A DNA stretch of 23,507 bases from Welwitschia mirabilis (Eukaryota; Gnetophyta; Gnetopsida; Welwitschiales). The notes beneath the pieces are model-generated. The model was not told the DNA's origin and ran no database searches. It was given only the letters and a program-made list of their open reading frames with translations. The translations under genes and the position numbers were made by a program. The stretch covers positions 228,111,750 to 228,135,256 of the forward strand of contig JBOZIK010000001.1 in assembly GCA_051453625.1 (NCBI GenBank). The letters run 5' to 3'. Below are positions 1 to 10,405 of the stretch, piece by piece (position 1 is the first letter of the stretch; every line of letters begins with the position of its first letter).

Positions 1-399
1 ACTTAAATCACTTTTTTTAAGTCTTATTATAGTACATATTTCTAATAGACAAAAATGATTATAAAACTATCTAACAGTTATGTAACTAATTACAAATATA
101 ATAGTATAGGGGTAATTTAGTATATGAAAAAAATTATTATTATAATTAATCAAGAAACATAAATTTGTCTTATTTAAATTTATTTATAGTAATTTATCAA
201 AGCACCTTGAAATTTTGTTATACCTATATAACATCTTTGTATAGCTAGGTAGTATTTCTTTACTTACATCTTGTATATCTTGCAAATCTTTAAGAGGTAT
301 GAACCTTATGTCAATAGTTAAAGATTCTATGTCAAGAATTAAAGTAGATAGATTAAGATAAAATTTTAATGCTTTTAATAACTAATTAGAATTCATAAT

Positions 400-1128
400 A
401 CCTTTATTTAGGAAGACTGATTAGAGAACTATCTTTTGTTGATGTTTTTAAGTGGGTAGACTATCCTTTCAATGTGATCTTTAATAGTGTCAATCATGAT
501 CTTTTTGAAATATAAAAGATGCATTCCTAATATTGGCTTAACCTTTTCAATAATTTGTTTTCTAGTATTAAGATATAAATTAAATGTTTATTAAAAAGGC
601 ATGTAGCTGATCAGATAACGAGATAAGATGTACGTGCAACTTTAACCAATTACTCAAAATTTGGTTCATAGTTGGCTATGAAACCATATGAGTTTTAATA
701 TATCACACCTTTTTCTTAATTTTTTTATGAAGATCATTATTTAATTTAGAGAGGATTTAGATTGAATCTTGAAGAATAAGAGCTTTATGTTCTTATGACT
801 AAGCTATTCTCTATGTAAAGTCAGCTTAGCCTTATTATTTTCTACTTTAGAAAATGATTGTCTTAAAATGTCTTATTATGTCTTCAAAAAAGGTTGATAA
901 TTGGATTCTAATTATTTTTTATGCTATGATTGCATCTTTAATCTATCAATCTTGGCATCCTTTATTTCTGTGCCACCTTTTAATGCTATGAGTTATAATG
1001 ATATGGCATGAAGGTCTACTCTTTTAGCCTCTAGCATTATGTGTATCTATTCTTTTATCATCTTCTTCTTAGTTTATTATATTTATGTTATACTTGATAG
1101 CATCAAGGCTAATTAAAGTGAACTTCTT
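400..1128 (-). pseudogene. Decayed coding remnant, distal part (unidentified)
   Basis: Reading the minus strand downward from about 1128 gives stretches of protein-like sequence interrupted by stops and at least one frameshift. One run around 1010-1125 changes frame and continues near 930-1030 as a Lys/Asp/Glu-rich, probably helical segment. It includes KGGTEIKDAKIDRLKMQ. A second run, about 430-585, reads KQIIEKVKPILGMHLLYFKK and continues about 25 more codons without a stop. The order and strand match the better-preserved remnant at 1130-3070, so I infer that this is the C-terminal continuation of the same ancient open reading frame. I recognise no domain. The helical composition would suit a coiled coil, but that is only an impression. 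This part is less certain than the upstream half. Confidence 0.4.
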
Positions 1129-1129
1129 A

Positions 1130-3070
1130 TATAAGATGATAGGCTCATCAAGAAATTCCCATAACCCATTAGGAATCTTTTTCTTATATGTATACAATAG
1201 TTTTTTGAAGTTCTATCTCTCTTTTTTTCACTTTTAAATGAAAGGACACTAGAATAGTTAACAAAAAATTTTGATCTTTTTTATTGTAATTTCAACTAAT
1301 AAGGGTTAGAGGATGAGGAAACTCTATCAATATTGAAATATGTAATAAGGAATTTCCTACTTCCTCTATAGTGGGTGGTGACATTTATTGTATTATTTCT
1401 TTTACACTTTATTTTAGAATAACTAAGAAGTCTATGTTCAAACCTTTTTCTTGAAATCTGGCTACTGGATAAGAATTATCAATGAAGGACCATCAAGTTC
1501 TATTCATCAATGTAATAACCTTTAAATGATTTCCTTGAATTAGTGAGTCCATGTGCTGATAGCAATTTATAGAATTGACTTTAAATCCTTTGTAGGCTTC
1601 TGGGGCTTGTGGATGTAGATAATTAACATGCTTAGAGACCTTAGGCCCTAGAGAAGGATTTGATTTTACAAATGCCTGTTTATTCCTTTCTACTTTCAAA
1701 TCATTTCTATAGCTAAAGTAGAGCTCCTCATTGATATACTCATTATGTATAAAATGGGCCTTGGAAAATTTAATTTAATTACCTATATTAAAATCCCTAT
1801 TAGTCTAGAATAGATAAGCTAATTATTCACCCTTATTTAGATATTTATTTACCATTTCCATCCACTACAAAACTAGTTTCTAATATGGAAAGACTAGGTT
1901 AATGTCATAAGTTTTTTATTTTTAATTATGAAAAACTTTGTTCTAACATTCAATCATAGTCTTAATAACTCTAGTACAACATGATAAATATAGGTAGCAT
2001 TTTGAATATAATTTTGACTGTATCAAAATAAATTATAATAAAATTGAAATGGACATAGATAGAGCGAAAAAAAGAAAAGAAGATTACTTTTTATTGTGTT
2101 TATAATTTTTCATGCTAATGTAGAAATACACTTTTTAAAGATGAAATAATATAAATATGGATTAAAAAGACATAATAAAATTTTTTACTCAGAAATCAAA
2201 AAAGTCCATTCAATATACAATAAGAAGCAAGTAATAATCATATGTAGTATGGTATATCCTTTAGTATAGTTAGCCCTTAGGAAAATAATATATAATTGAT
2301 AAGGTAGGATGTGAGACCCAATTTATATTATGGATCTACCTCAAATCATCACTAGCCTTCTTAATGGATTCTATAGTTAATTACATATGTGGGATGAAAA
2401 GGTAGACATTCTCTTTGGTAAAGCAAGCACATGTTATTCGATTATTCAAGGCCACTAGTATGTTATTAAATAACATAGTATTATGAGACCCATAGTACAC
2501 CACTTGGATTACTGTTTAAAGTCTTTGCTTTTAAAACTTTAAAACTTTTAAATAACATCTACTGAAAATCATAATTTCTATGGTAAAATCCCCTAGTAGA
2601 AGTGAGCATTACTAGTGAAGATCTTATCTATTTCTAAAGGAACTGGTGCATCATAAATTTAATATGTAAATCTTATGGCTAGATAAATCATAGCTTCAAA
2701 AGATAAGGATATTGAATTTATTTTGGAACTATACTCATCATTTTGAAAATCCCATTTCATAAGGTTATAAAAAGAATTAGGGAATTGATGAAAGACTGAG
2801 CTTTAAAATATTTAGCAAATTTAATTTCTAGGCTCCTTCAAATCATAAAAATTAGAGAGGAAGAAGGCTCAAAATCTAAATAATCAAAGTGAGGAAATTA
2901 AAGCTCATACATTTGTTTAATCTAATAATGCATTCTTAAAAAGGATTCTAAAAAAAAATGTATGATTAATAGATGGTTATCTAGGTTGATATACTCATGC
3001 ATGAGCTTTTGTAAAATACCTTTCAAAGTCATTGAAACTATTTTTATGAGCTAATATTGAAAAACATAAG
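1130..3070 (-). pseudogene. Long decayed coding remnant of an unidentified protein
   Basis: On the minus strand a protein-like reading can be followed for nearly 2 kb with scattered stops and a few frameshifts. In order it contains NSFNDFERYFTKAHA (about 3000-3046), SLSFEAMIYLAIRF (about 2665-2710), YDAPVPLEIDKIFTSNAHFY (about 2597-2655), SHNTMLFNNILVALNNRI (about 2440-2490), YINEELYFSYRNDLKVER (about 1690-1735), HPQAPEAYKGFKVNSINCYQ (about 1555-1615), SYPVARFQEKGLNIDFL (about 1425-1475) and NKKDQNFLLTILVSFHLK (about 1230-1290). The last 600 bases hold one frame. The composition is unlike random translation of 75% AT DNA. I see no reverse transcriptase, protease, integrase, transposase or zinc-knuckle signature. 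Candidates are the structural part of an unusual retroelement, an old endogenous viral element (for example caulimovirid-like), or a host pseudogene. The sequence alone does not decide. Confidence 0.6.
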
Positions 3071-3093
3071 CTTTTGATTCTAGCGATGGTTTA

Positions 3094-3279
3094 TAAAATA
3101 AAATATTATTAAGTGAAGTTTAGGCTCTATAGCGTTNNNNNNNNNNNNNNNNNNNNNNNNNNNNNNNNNNNNNNNNNNNNNNNNNNNNNNNNNNNNNNNN
3201 NNNNNNNNNNNNNNNNNNNNNNNNNNNNNNNNNNNNTAAAATAAAATATTATTAAGTGAAGTTTAGGCTCTATAGCTTT
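3094..3279. repeat. 43-bp duplicate flanking a 100-N gap
   Basis: The 43 bases before the gap (3094-3136) recur immediately after it (3237-3279) with one visible mismatch near the end. This is best explained as two overlapping contig ends left unmerged on either side of a standard 100-N spacer, not as a biological repeat. Confidence 0.85.
3137..3236. other. Assembly gap, 100 N
   Basis: A run of exactly 100 N, the usual placeholder for a gap of unknown length. Confidence 0.99.
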
Positions 3280-3591
3280 GAATTTAAACTTTCCAACTAA
3301 GAAATAGCTCTATTTTAAATTAACTAGATTGAAATAGCTCAAATTAATATGATAAGTTAAGCTCATTTAATTAGTCCTACAATGTGAGTAAGGGTTAAAT
3401 TAAATAAATTTTATTAGACTTTAAAAGCATAATAGTCATTTTCAAAAAGTCAAAAATTATTTCTCCAAGTATATCATAGGTCGTAAGAAAATTTATGTAA
3501 GGATTAATCATCTCAACAAATGAAAATCCTTAAATTAAAGATAGAAGATTATGAAAGGTAACATATTAAGTTGATTTTAGAAATAAAATAC

Positions 3592-4340
3592 CATTAGCTA
3601 TAGGTCACAAGGAGATGAGCCTAAATTTTTAGTGAATGAGATGGCTGACAGATTCGAGGTTATTGATAACAGTCAGTATGCCAAATGCCATAGGCTATAA
3701 GCCATAAAAGTGTAAGCTTAGATTACTTTATAACTTATAAAAGTAGTAAGAAATAATGGCTAGTAGGGATAAGGTCTTTCATAAAATGCTCTATTTGAGA
3801 TGTCGAGAGTCATAAGCCATGAAGGCATGGGCTTAGTTTCTAGAGTTATTACATTTGTAATGTTGAAAGAGCATGGTGGTTAACAGATTTAATGTTATAG
3901 ATAAAGTTGATTTACTGATTTTCATAGGCTATAAGCCATAAAAAGATGGCTCCTATTATATAATTTCATAGATAATTATAGATGGCAGTTGACAAGAATA
4001 AGAGCTTACATAAACTATTGTGTTCAAAATGCTCTAAGCCATAAGCCACAAAATGATGAGCCTAGTTTCTATTAAACACACATTAGTATTAACACATGAC
4101 TAAAGTAAAAATAGTAGTAGGTAACAAGTTATAGAATAATAACTCTTGTATGATCTTGATAGACATAATCTCACAAGCCATGAAAAGATGATTTTGAATT
4201 TGCACATTATCTTAGAAAATTTAGGGAAAAGACATGGCAAATAGTAGCAATAAATATTCATAAATATGTGATACTTTTAAAATTCATAATATATAAACCA
4301 TGAGAATTATGAACTCTATTTTCTAAATTTGATGACTAAA
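3592..4340. repeat. Degenerate tandem array, ~115-bp unit, about 6.5 copies
   Basis: A recurring anchor resembling ATAAGCCATAAAAAGATG lies near 3599, 3696, 3810, 3930, 4040, 4173 and 4292. The spacings are 97, 114, 120, 110, 133 and 119 bases. After each anchor comes a weaker shared body with GAGCCTAGTTTCTA-like and TGGC/TAGTAG..AACA-like parts. Copies have drifted strongly, so the array is old. It sits just upstream of the start of the minus-strand coding remnant at 3070 and may be part of the leader, LTR or promoter of that element. That link is an inference from position only. Confidence 0.7.
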
Positions 4341-4601
4341 AAACAAAGAATGTATTATAGCTAATAGATTCTAAAAATGTAAAGTTTTTTAAATTTCTAG
4401 AGAAATGTGTAAAATTAAAATTAGAACTAAAAATATAAGGTTATTTTCATGAAGATTTAAATCAAAAGAAAAGGCATTTTCTATGGAAAATATTATAAGA
4501 TACAAAATGAGACGATATGGCTCTACCTTACTTCTAATATGAACTAGAGTGATGCAATAGAAGCCTTATTAAAAAATAAAGGTATTACTAAATGTAACAA
4601 T

Positions 4602-4860
4602 AGTCCCTTAACTCTAGTTCTTAAAATAATTGTAAACATATCTTTATGTATTACTTTGTCCCTAAAATTCTAATAGATTTTTCTCATTAATCATGATCCA
4701 TATGCAAAATATAAAACTATCAAAGTAAAAATTCAAGATGTCCTTAACTTTAGTTCTTACAATAATTACAAACATATCTATATATGTTATTTCACATTTC
4801 AACATGTTTTAATCTACATCACTTTTTGAAATCAATAAAAAAACATTTAGCTAACATTGA
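4602..4860. repeat. Two tandem copies of a ~138-bp unit
   Basis: The block starting GTCCCTTAACTCTAGTTCTT at 4602 is repeated from 4740 as GTCCTTAACTTTAGTTCTTA. Both continue into a matching ATAATTRYAAACATATCT stretch. The offset is 138 bases. Divergence is moderate, and no coding or transposon terminus is recognised. Confidence 0.6.
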
Positions 4861-5948
4861 AGGTAATGCAAGAGTTATCAAAAATCATCAATGATTTCCT
4901 AGAATTAATTCTTGAGATGTGGAATCATCACAATAATTATAATGTTAGAAATCAATGTAATTATTCTATGAAACAAATAAATTATTTTATTTCTTATCCA
5001 ATATTAGCTGATTTTCATTTTCTTGGGCATAATACACTAAGATCAAGTGTGATATGCTCAAGAGAAGAATAGTATACTTAAGCTAAGTGTGGAAGCCACG
5101 TGACTAAAAGAAGAAACTAAAATAAACATGAAATAAAGTGTAGACAATAAAAGATCATACTTGATCATTATATGCTTTTATACTTTAATCATAAGTATTA
5201 TGAAATTGTATTTCATCATTCCAAATTATCTTTTCCTCTACTTTCTCTTTTCCTTCATGTATAAGAATATTAATCCTAAACATATTATAGTTATCCTAAG
5301 TATAATATATTTATCTTAGGCATATTATTATCTATTAATTACACATAATTTCAATCTTTCATATCTCATAATTGAGAACTTCATTTTACATGTCACTTGA
5401 AACATCTTAATTACTAATTTCTTCTAAACATTTCTAATGTTATCTACCATGGAAGTTAATACATTTATCATGATTTCTCACATAATTAGATTCCATGTCA
5501 TATGTCTTTTATATTCGTTATGCTTAACACTTCTATTCAACATGTTAGTCATAGCTTAAAATTTAGAATCCTAAATTCACCTTATCTTCAAATACTTTAT
5601 AAAACTTTATAGAATTGTGATGAGAATAAAATTTGCATTACATACATCAATTAAACATGGGTTAAAGTTAATGCTAAATATGATGCAAACATCATTGCTA
5701 ATTATATGTATTAGAGGATGCATTTGCTTCAATTTTTTACTACATAAGTAACACCTACTATTTATTTATTTGTAATAGATGTTATAAATCTTAATTTACA
5801 AACTAGGTTAGAACCATCATGTTTATATAAAAAAATATAAATAATTTTATATGAAAATAGTTAAAATAAGCTTTTAGTTAATGTTAAATAATTTGCATAG
5901 TACCTTTTAGATATGTTAGGTGTGGATCCCAACATCATCTAACTCAAA
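4861..5948. other. No gene recognised (AT-rich spacer)
   Basis: About 1.1 kb without recognisable coding homology. A 71-codon open frame on the plus strand begins at 4857 with a non-ATG codon and shows no familiar motif, so I do not call it. One small repeat (5272-5335) and one CACGTG hexamer (5097-5102) are the only structured items seen. Confidence 0.6.
5272..5335. repeat. Short ~21-bp tandem repeat, 3 copies
   Basis: Three diverged copies of a motif like ATCCTAARYATATTATAKTT follow one another. It is short and AT-rich, and no function is inferred. Confidence 0.5.
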
Positions 5949-5958
5949 NNNNNNNNNN
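5949..5958. other. Assembly gap, 10 N
   Basis: Ten consecutive N. It lies about 70 bases before the first recognisable reverse transcriptase residues, so it may hide part of the element. Confidence 0.99.
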
Positions 5959-6029
5959 ATTCTTAAAATTGTTTTTTATCTAATTAATAAACTTACTAAA
6001 TATAAATAAGATACATATTAATCTTTATC

Positions 6030-6240
6030 TTAAGATGGGATAAGAATTGAATAAACCTTGAATAGTTGGATTTATTCATCTAGTAAATTACATTAAATTA
6101 ATTAATAACATAATTATTGTAGTTAAGAAGGATGGTGCCATTTGAATCTACATTGATCTTTTTGCCTTAGATAAAGCTATACTCAAGGATGACTTTTCTC
6201 TAAAAGCACTAACATGCTTATTGACTCCATAATTAGGTCT
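6030..6240 (+). pseudogene. Ty3/Gypsy reverse transcriptase remnant, N-terminal part
   Basis: The plus strand reads IIVVKKDGA, a stop, then IYIDLFALDKAILKDDFSL, a frameshift near 6205, and TNMLIDS (from 6208). This matches the conserved N-terminal fingers of Ty3/Gypsy reverse transcriptases: NIV.V.KKDG.W, the VDYRDLNKA block with its Asp, the PKD.(F/Y)PLP block, and the (M/V)L(I/V)D segment. The in-frame TGA at 6143-6145 falls where the family normally has Trp. Upstream, GFIHLVNYIKLINN fits the usual GFI..V.Y..WL.N stretch. The continuation expected next (the LSFMDGYSGYNQI block) is missing here and reappears about 970 bases later. Inactive. Tat/Ogre-like or Athila-like lineage is possible but not settled. 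Confidence 0.78.
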
Positions 6241-7212
6241 TTAATTATGATATATGAATCCAAATTAAAAGTTAAAAGAATGTCATTCCTTAATAGGGAA
6301 CATGTAAATGGTACTATAGCTATAAGGGTTAGTTATCATATAAGGATAGCAAAAATAAAAGAATTTAATATGAAATTTACTATCATAGATATTGAAAGGA
6401 ATTTATCTACTAATACATAGAATAATAAGAATGTTAGGTCTAGTTTATAATTGATTCCACATGTTATGACTAAACATGACTTTCATTATGCCTAAAAGAT
6501 TACAATAATTACATGATGATTGCAAGTCTTGGTAGTTATAAGAATCTACAAACATAAAAGATGAAATAGGTCATCAAATATGAAATGAATCAATAATAAA
6601 GAAATAAAACATATCATGTTGTAGGTGAAAATTAATAATTAAAAAATCATTATGATATAAATCACCATTAAAGATTAGTCTTCTACTATACATGAATATC
6701 ACTAATTACCATGATAATGCCTTAAATGGGTAAGATTAGTACCTTAGCTTTATGTATCAAAGGACTAGCTCCTTACATAAAAGGATTTAAGTGGCCATCA
6801 AATCTTTTTATTCTATATATAGAACATGATCTAATTAATTAATCTCCTTTTTACACCTAAAGGGTATGGATTTAGGAATAACCTATGCTATCAATGTGTC
6901 ATAGTACAAAGATTTATCTCAGTCAAATATATTTTTATGGTGTTTGATGTATAACTATGACCAATTAGTTAATATAAATTATTCATTCAACATTTTGGTC
7001 TTAACCTTAATGAATCATTGCATCACTAAACTAGATCATTGAGTGTGTTGATAATGCTTCCTAGTAGGGTCTTAGATAGGGTCCTTAAGTCTTACTTTTG
7101 AGCACTTATCAATGCATTCAAGTTAACCTTTAAAATAATATAAAATATATCTTTTTAATAGTTTATGCCCTTAACAAGATTTTGTAGTTATAATATAATA
7201 AATATTAATATT
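6241..7212. mobile_element. Foreign insert (~970 bp) splitting the Gypsy RT; possible solo LTR
   Basis: Between the two halves of the reverse transcriptase lies sequence with no reverse transcriptase similarity, so it was probably inserted. It includes a TATA-like tract, TCTATATATAGAAC, near 6811-6826, and a TGTTAGG string at 6432 of the kind that opens many Copia LTRs. A solo LTR is therefore a reasonable guess. I found no convincing target-site duplication, and the exact borders are uncertain by tens of bases. An alternative is that part of this sequence is badly drifted pol. Confidence 0.45.
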
Positions 7213-7815
7213 AAGATAATAAAAGTAGCATACTTAAGGGGCTAAAATACATAAATCTATGTCTTAATAATGTTATCAATTACAAGATAACTTTCATAAT
7301 AACATGTGAAACCTATTATTACATAACAATATTATTTAATCTTAAGAGTGCAAGTGGAACATATCATCAAATGATGAACTTAATATTTAGTAATATTCTT
7401 AGTCATATAATGGATGATGAGATGGATGATATTATTACTAAATTCAAGTACATTAGTATTTCATCTTGTACGTTTAGATATTCTATTAAAATAATCCTTC
7501 AGTTTCAACACATGATTGAATCCAAAAAAATATGTATTTGGTATCAAGATAAGAAAAATAATTAGGTATATCATCTCTAACAATGGAATACATAGTGATT
7601 TAACAAAATTAGAAGTTACTAGTAACATGTCATTGCCATAAAATCTTAAGAAGATCTAAGTACTACAAAATAACTTATAAATCATTTGTTGCTTCATATT
7701 ACTAATGTTGAATAAATGCTTACCATTTTAGATTCTTTTGAATAAAGGTATTTTTTCATTAAGATGATAAATATTAAGAAGAATCTAATGAAATTAAGGC
7801 ATAAGTTATGATACA
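7213..7815 (+). pseudogene. Ty3/Gypsy reverse transcriptase remnant, C-terminal part and start of RNase H
   Basis: The reading resumes with KYINL (GYNQI block), then TFIITCETYYY (the TAFITPWGTYCY block) and NLKSASGTYHQMMNLIF (FGLKNAGATYQR.MN). The catalytic Y.DD box reads EMDD at 7419-7430, so the Tyr is lost and the element is inactive. After a frameshift near 7565 the connection region follows from 7573 as ISNNGIHSDLTKLE, then stops, then NKCLPF near 7720-7740, a motif I associate with Tat/Ogre-type Gypsy elements. A weak match to the WDEECQKAFEEIK start of RNase H lies at about 7765-7815. No integrase or RNase H core was recognised downstream. The open frame at 7371-7565 is part of this remnant, not a separate gene. 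Confidence 0.8.
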
Positions 7816-8689
7816 GCTAGTTTTAATATGCATTAATTAATGTTAATTCATACTATGTTTAGATCTTAATGTTAGATCATTTAATTATTGCTTTAATTTA
7901 TAAATATCAAAAAGATAAATTAAATCATTCAATTTGAGATATGGGTTACATGTTCATCACATGTAAGCATAACAACATTAATGTTATATAACCATGCTTA
8001 TCGCTTATCTTTATTTTACAAAAGTTGTAGCACTACTTGTTGCATGATAATGTGTAAATTATTTGTAAGAAATGGTCTTTCATGCAATTGAAGTCATATT
8101 ATTTAACAACTCATAAGTGACCAAATGAAGTACTTTCTTTATTGTCTTTAATCTCTAGACTTATTATCTAGCCTTTGTCAAGGGGTAAGATATTGTTCAT
8201 TAACTACTAGCAATAACATTATAGGTCATTCAACCTTTTAAGCTACATCTTCTTGACAAAGATCTTAAACTTGAGATCTTAAAATATGATAACATAGTAG
8301 ATAATCAATCATAGTAAACATCAATGATACTAACACCACATTCAAGGCATCTATAACATTGATGTTTACTTACCTTAATGGTCATATCACAACATCGCAT
8401 TTCTTTATATTAGACCTCCTTGTTGTTAGTAATAATGTCAAAACTTAATATTTATACTTATTTCTAATCAAAATTTTACATAAAACCATAATTGCAAAAA
8501 TTATTTACATGCACAAATTTTTGGTAAGTTTAAGCTCCAAAAGGAACCAATCATTTTAAACATTAAAAACATACAAAGTTAAGATTAGTAATGAAACTAA
8601 AAATGTATATGGTTATGCAATATTTTTAGAGCTAATAAAGTTTGAATAGAATAACATGTTGACCTTAAAACTTTTAATAATCATGCTAT
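7816..8689. other. No gene recognised
   Basis: AT-rich sequence after the Gypsy remnant. It could hold drifted RNase H or integrase sequence, but I could not align any motif. No repeat or RNA gene seen. Confidence 0.5.
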
Positions 8690-8870
8690 TGTAAATAAGC
8701 CTAAAATTAGGGTCAAAATTTTAAATGTATTAAGTTCAAATGCTTTTAATATATAATATTATTGCATTTATTATATGCCATCTATTTTATTTATCATTAG
8801 AAAATGATTTTGATACATGCTTTTAAGGTTGTTATTTTTCTAGCAGATTGAATTTCCATATTTCTAAAGC

Positions 8871-8878
8871 TATATAAA
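8871..8878 (+). promoter_or_regulatory. TATA box in 5' LTR-like copy
   Basis: TATATAAA followed by GGGTTGTA. The same arrangement, TATATAAG followed by GGGTTGTA, is kept at 18179-18186 in the other copy, which supports it as the original LTR promoter. Confidence 0.6.
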
Positions 8879-9049
8879 GGGTTGTAGGAACTTGGCATAA
8901 GTAATTAGCTTAAAAACAAAAATGTGTACTATGATGTTCCTAGCATGTTTGTGTGACACTACAATTTTTATATCTTTTCATATTTTTTTTAATTTAGATT
9001 CTATATTGAAAAGACAATGAGGATTGTTATGGTGCATATTTATGCAATG

Positions 9050-9391
9050 TTTATGTCCTAATTAGAATCCTGTCAATCATAAATAATATGTAAGAACATA
9101 ACACACTAATATAGATGGGAGTAACATGAATGTCATAATCCATTGAAGGCTAAAGTATGAAAATAAAGGANNNNNNNNNNNNNNNNNNNNNNNNNNNNNN
9201 NNNNNNNNNNNNNNNNNNNNNNNNNNNNNNNNNNNNNNNNNNNNNNNNNNNNNNNNNNNNNNNNNNNNNNTTTATGTCCTAATTAGAATCCTGTCAATTA
9301 TATATAATATGTAAGAACATAACACACTAATATAGATGGAAGTAACATGAATGTCATAATCCATTGAAGGCTAAAGTATGAAAATAAAGGA
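9050..9391. repeat. 121-bp duplicate flanking a 100-N gap
   Basis: 9050-9170 and 9271-9391 are near identical, with about three substitutions, on either side of a 100-N spacer. This is probably one locus represented twice by overlapping contig ends, perhaps two haplotypes. Confidence 0.85.
9171..9270. other. Assembly gap, 100 N
   Basis: Exactly 100 N between duplicated flanks. Confidence 0.99.
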
Positions 9392-9824
9392 GCTAATTTT
9401 AAGATAAAAATATGATAATCTTAACCTATAGAAATAATTTGCAATGCATAAAAAAGAAATAAAACACACTTGTGCAAGACTAATCTAGAAAAGGAAAGAA
9501 CAATGCACCTAAACTAACCAAGTAAAACCTTGACAAAGGTTTTCCTTATAATCTATATTACAAAATAAGCTTGTCAATGAATCTCAAATAACATAAACTA
9601 TGAGGGCAAATATTATTCATACATTAAACATAAAATAAAATGTTTCATATTAAAAATGCACACTGCATCTGTATTACAAAGTAGCCACTCCTCAATGGAG
9701 GAAATGCCACCCAACTCCAAGGAAACATCTCTCTAAACTTATAGAATGATTCTTTGGTTCTTTGATCTCCTGTCATGAGTATGTTGGGTACTGTCGAAGA
9801 TGATTAGGAGTCAAGGGGGAGACC

Positions 9825-9834
9825 TTTATTTATA
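9825..9834 (-). promoter_or_regulatory. Minus-strand TATA box
   Basis: The minus strand reads TATAAATAAA, a near-consensus plant TATA box, in a C-rich context (GTCTCCCCC) downstream. It is the best promoter candidate in the inserted block. Confidence 0.5.
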
Positions 9835-9965
9835 GACTCAAAACAAGAAAGAAAACTGATAGAAAAGCATAGGGAAAACCCTAACTACCATGCAAAGAGA
9901 AGTTACAATTAAGTGACGAAAACTTAGGTGAACATTCAGTGCAAGTGTCAGAAAATAGTGTCGTC

Positions 9966-10405
9966 CATCTGGTCATCTAGATGATATATGAGAAGATGAT
10001 AATTAATAGTTAGATCCTTGTCTGCTCCTAGTTTAATTGCATGTGAAACCTGTTATCGACCAGTTAACGTGGTCATCCGTACGGACGTCTGGACGATGAG
10101 GTGAACGATGGTGTTTTATGGATCTTCAATTAGTCNNNNNNNNNNNNNNNNNNNNNNNNNNNNNNNNNNNNNNNNNNNNNNNNNNNNNNNNNNNNNNNNN
10201 NNNNNNNNNNNNNNNNNNNNNNNNNNNNNNNNNNNCATATGGTCATCTAGATGATATATGAGAAGATGATAATTAATAGTTAGATCCTTGTCTGCTCCTA
10301 GTTTAATTACATGTGAAACCTGTTATCGACCAGTTAACGCGGTCATCCGTACTGACGTCCGGACGATGAGGTGAACGATGGTGTTTTATGGATCTTCAAT
10401 TAGTC
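9966..10405. repeat. 170-bp duplicate flanking a 100-N gap
   Basis: 9966-10135 and 10236-10405 are the same sequence with about five substitutions, several of them C/T or G/A. They sit directly on either side of a 100-N spacer. Treat as an assembly duplication until shown otherwise. Confidence 0.85.
10136..10235. other. Assembly gap, 100 N
   Basis: Exactly 100 N between duplicated flanks. Confidence 0.99.

Noticed and set aside
3592-4340. CRISPR-like spacing of repeats
   Set aside because: Units are ~115 bp, strongly diverged and contiguous, with no conserved short repeats and unique spacers and no cas genes. It is a degenerate minisatellite.
4857-5072. 71-codon plus-strand open frame
   Set aside because: It starts at a non-ATG codon, has no recognisable motif and lies in AT-rich repeat-bearing sequence, so it is probably chance.
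5097-5102. CACGTG G-box
   Set aside because: A single hexamer with no TATA box or gene nearby is not evidence of a promoter.
9524-9543. Small hairpin AAAACCTT..AAGGTTTT resembling a bacterial terminator
   Set aside because: The window is a plant nuclear sequence, so a rho-independent terminator is not expected. It is most likely a chance stem in an LTR.
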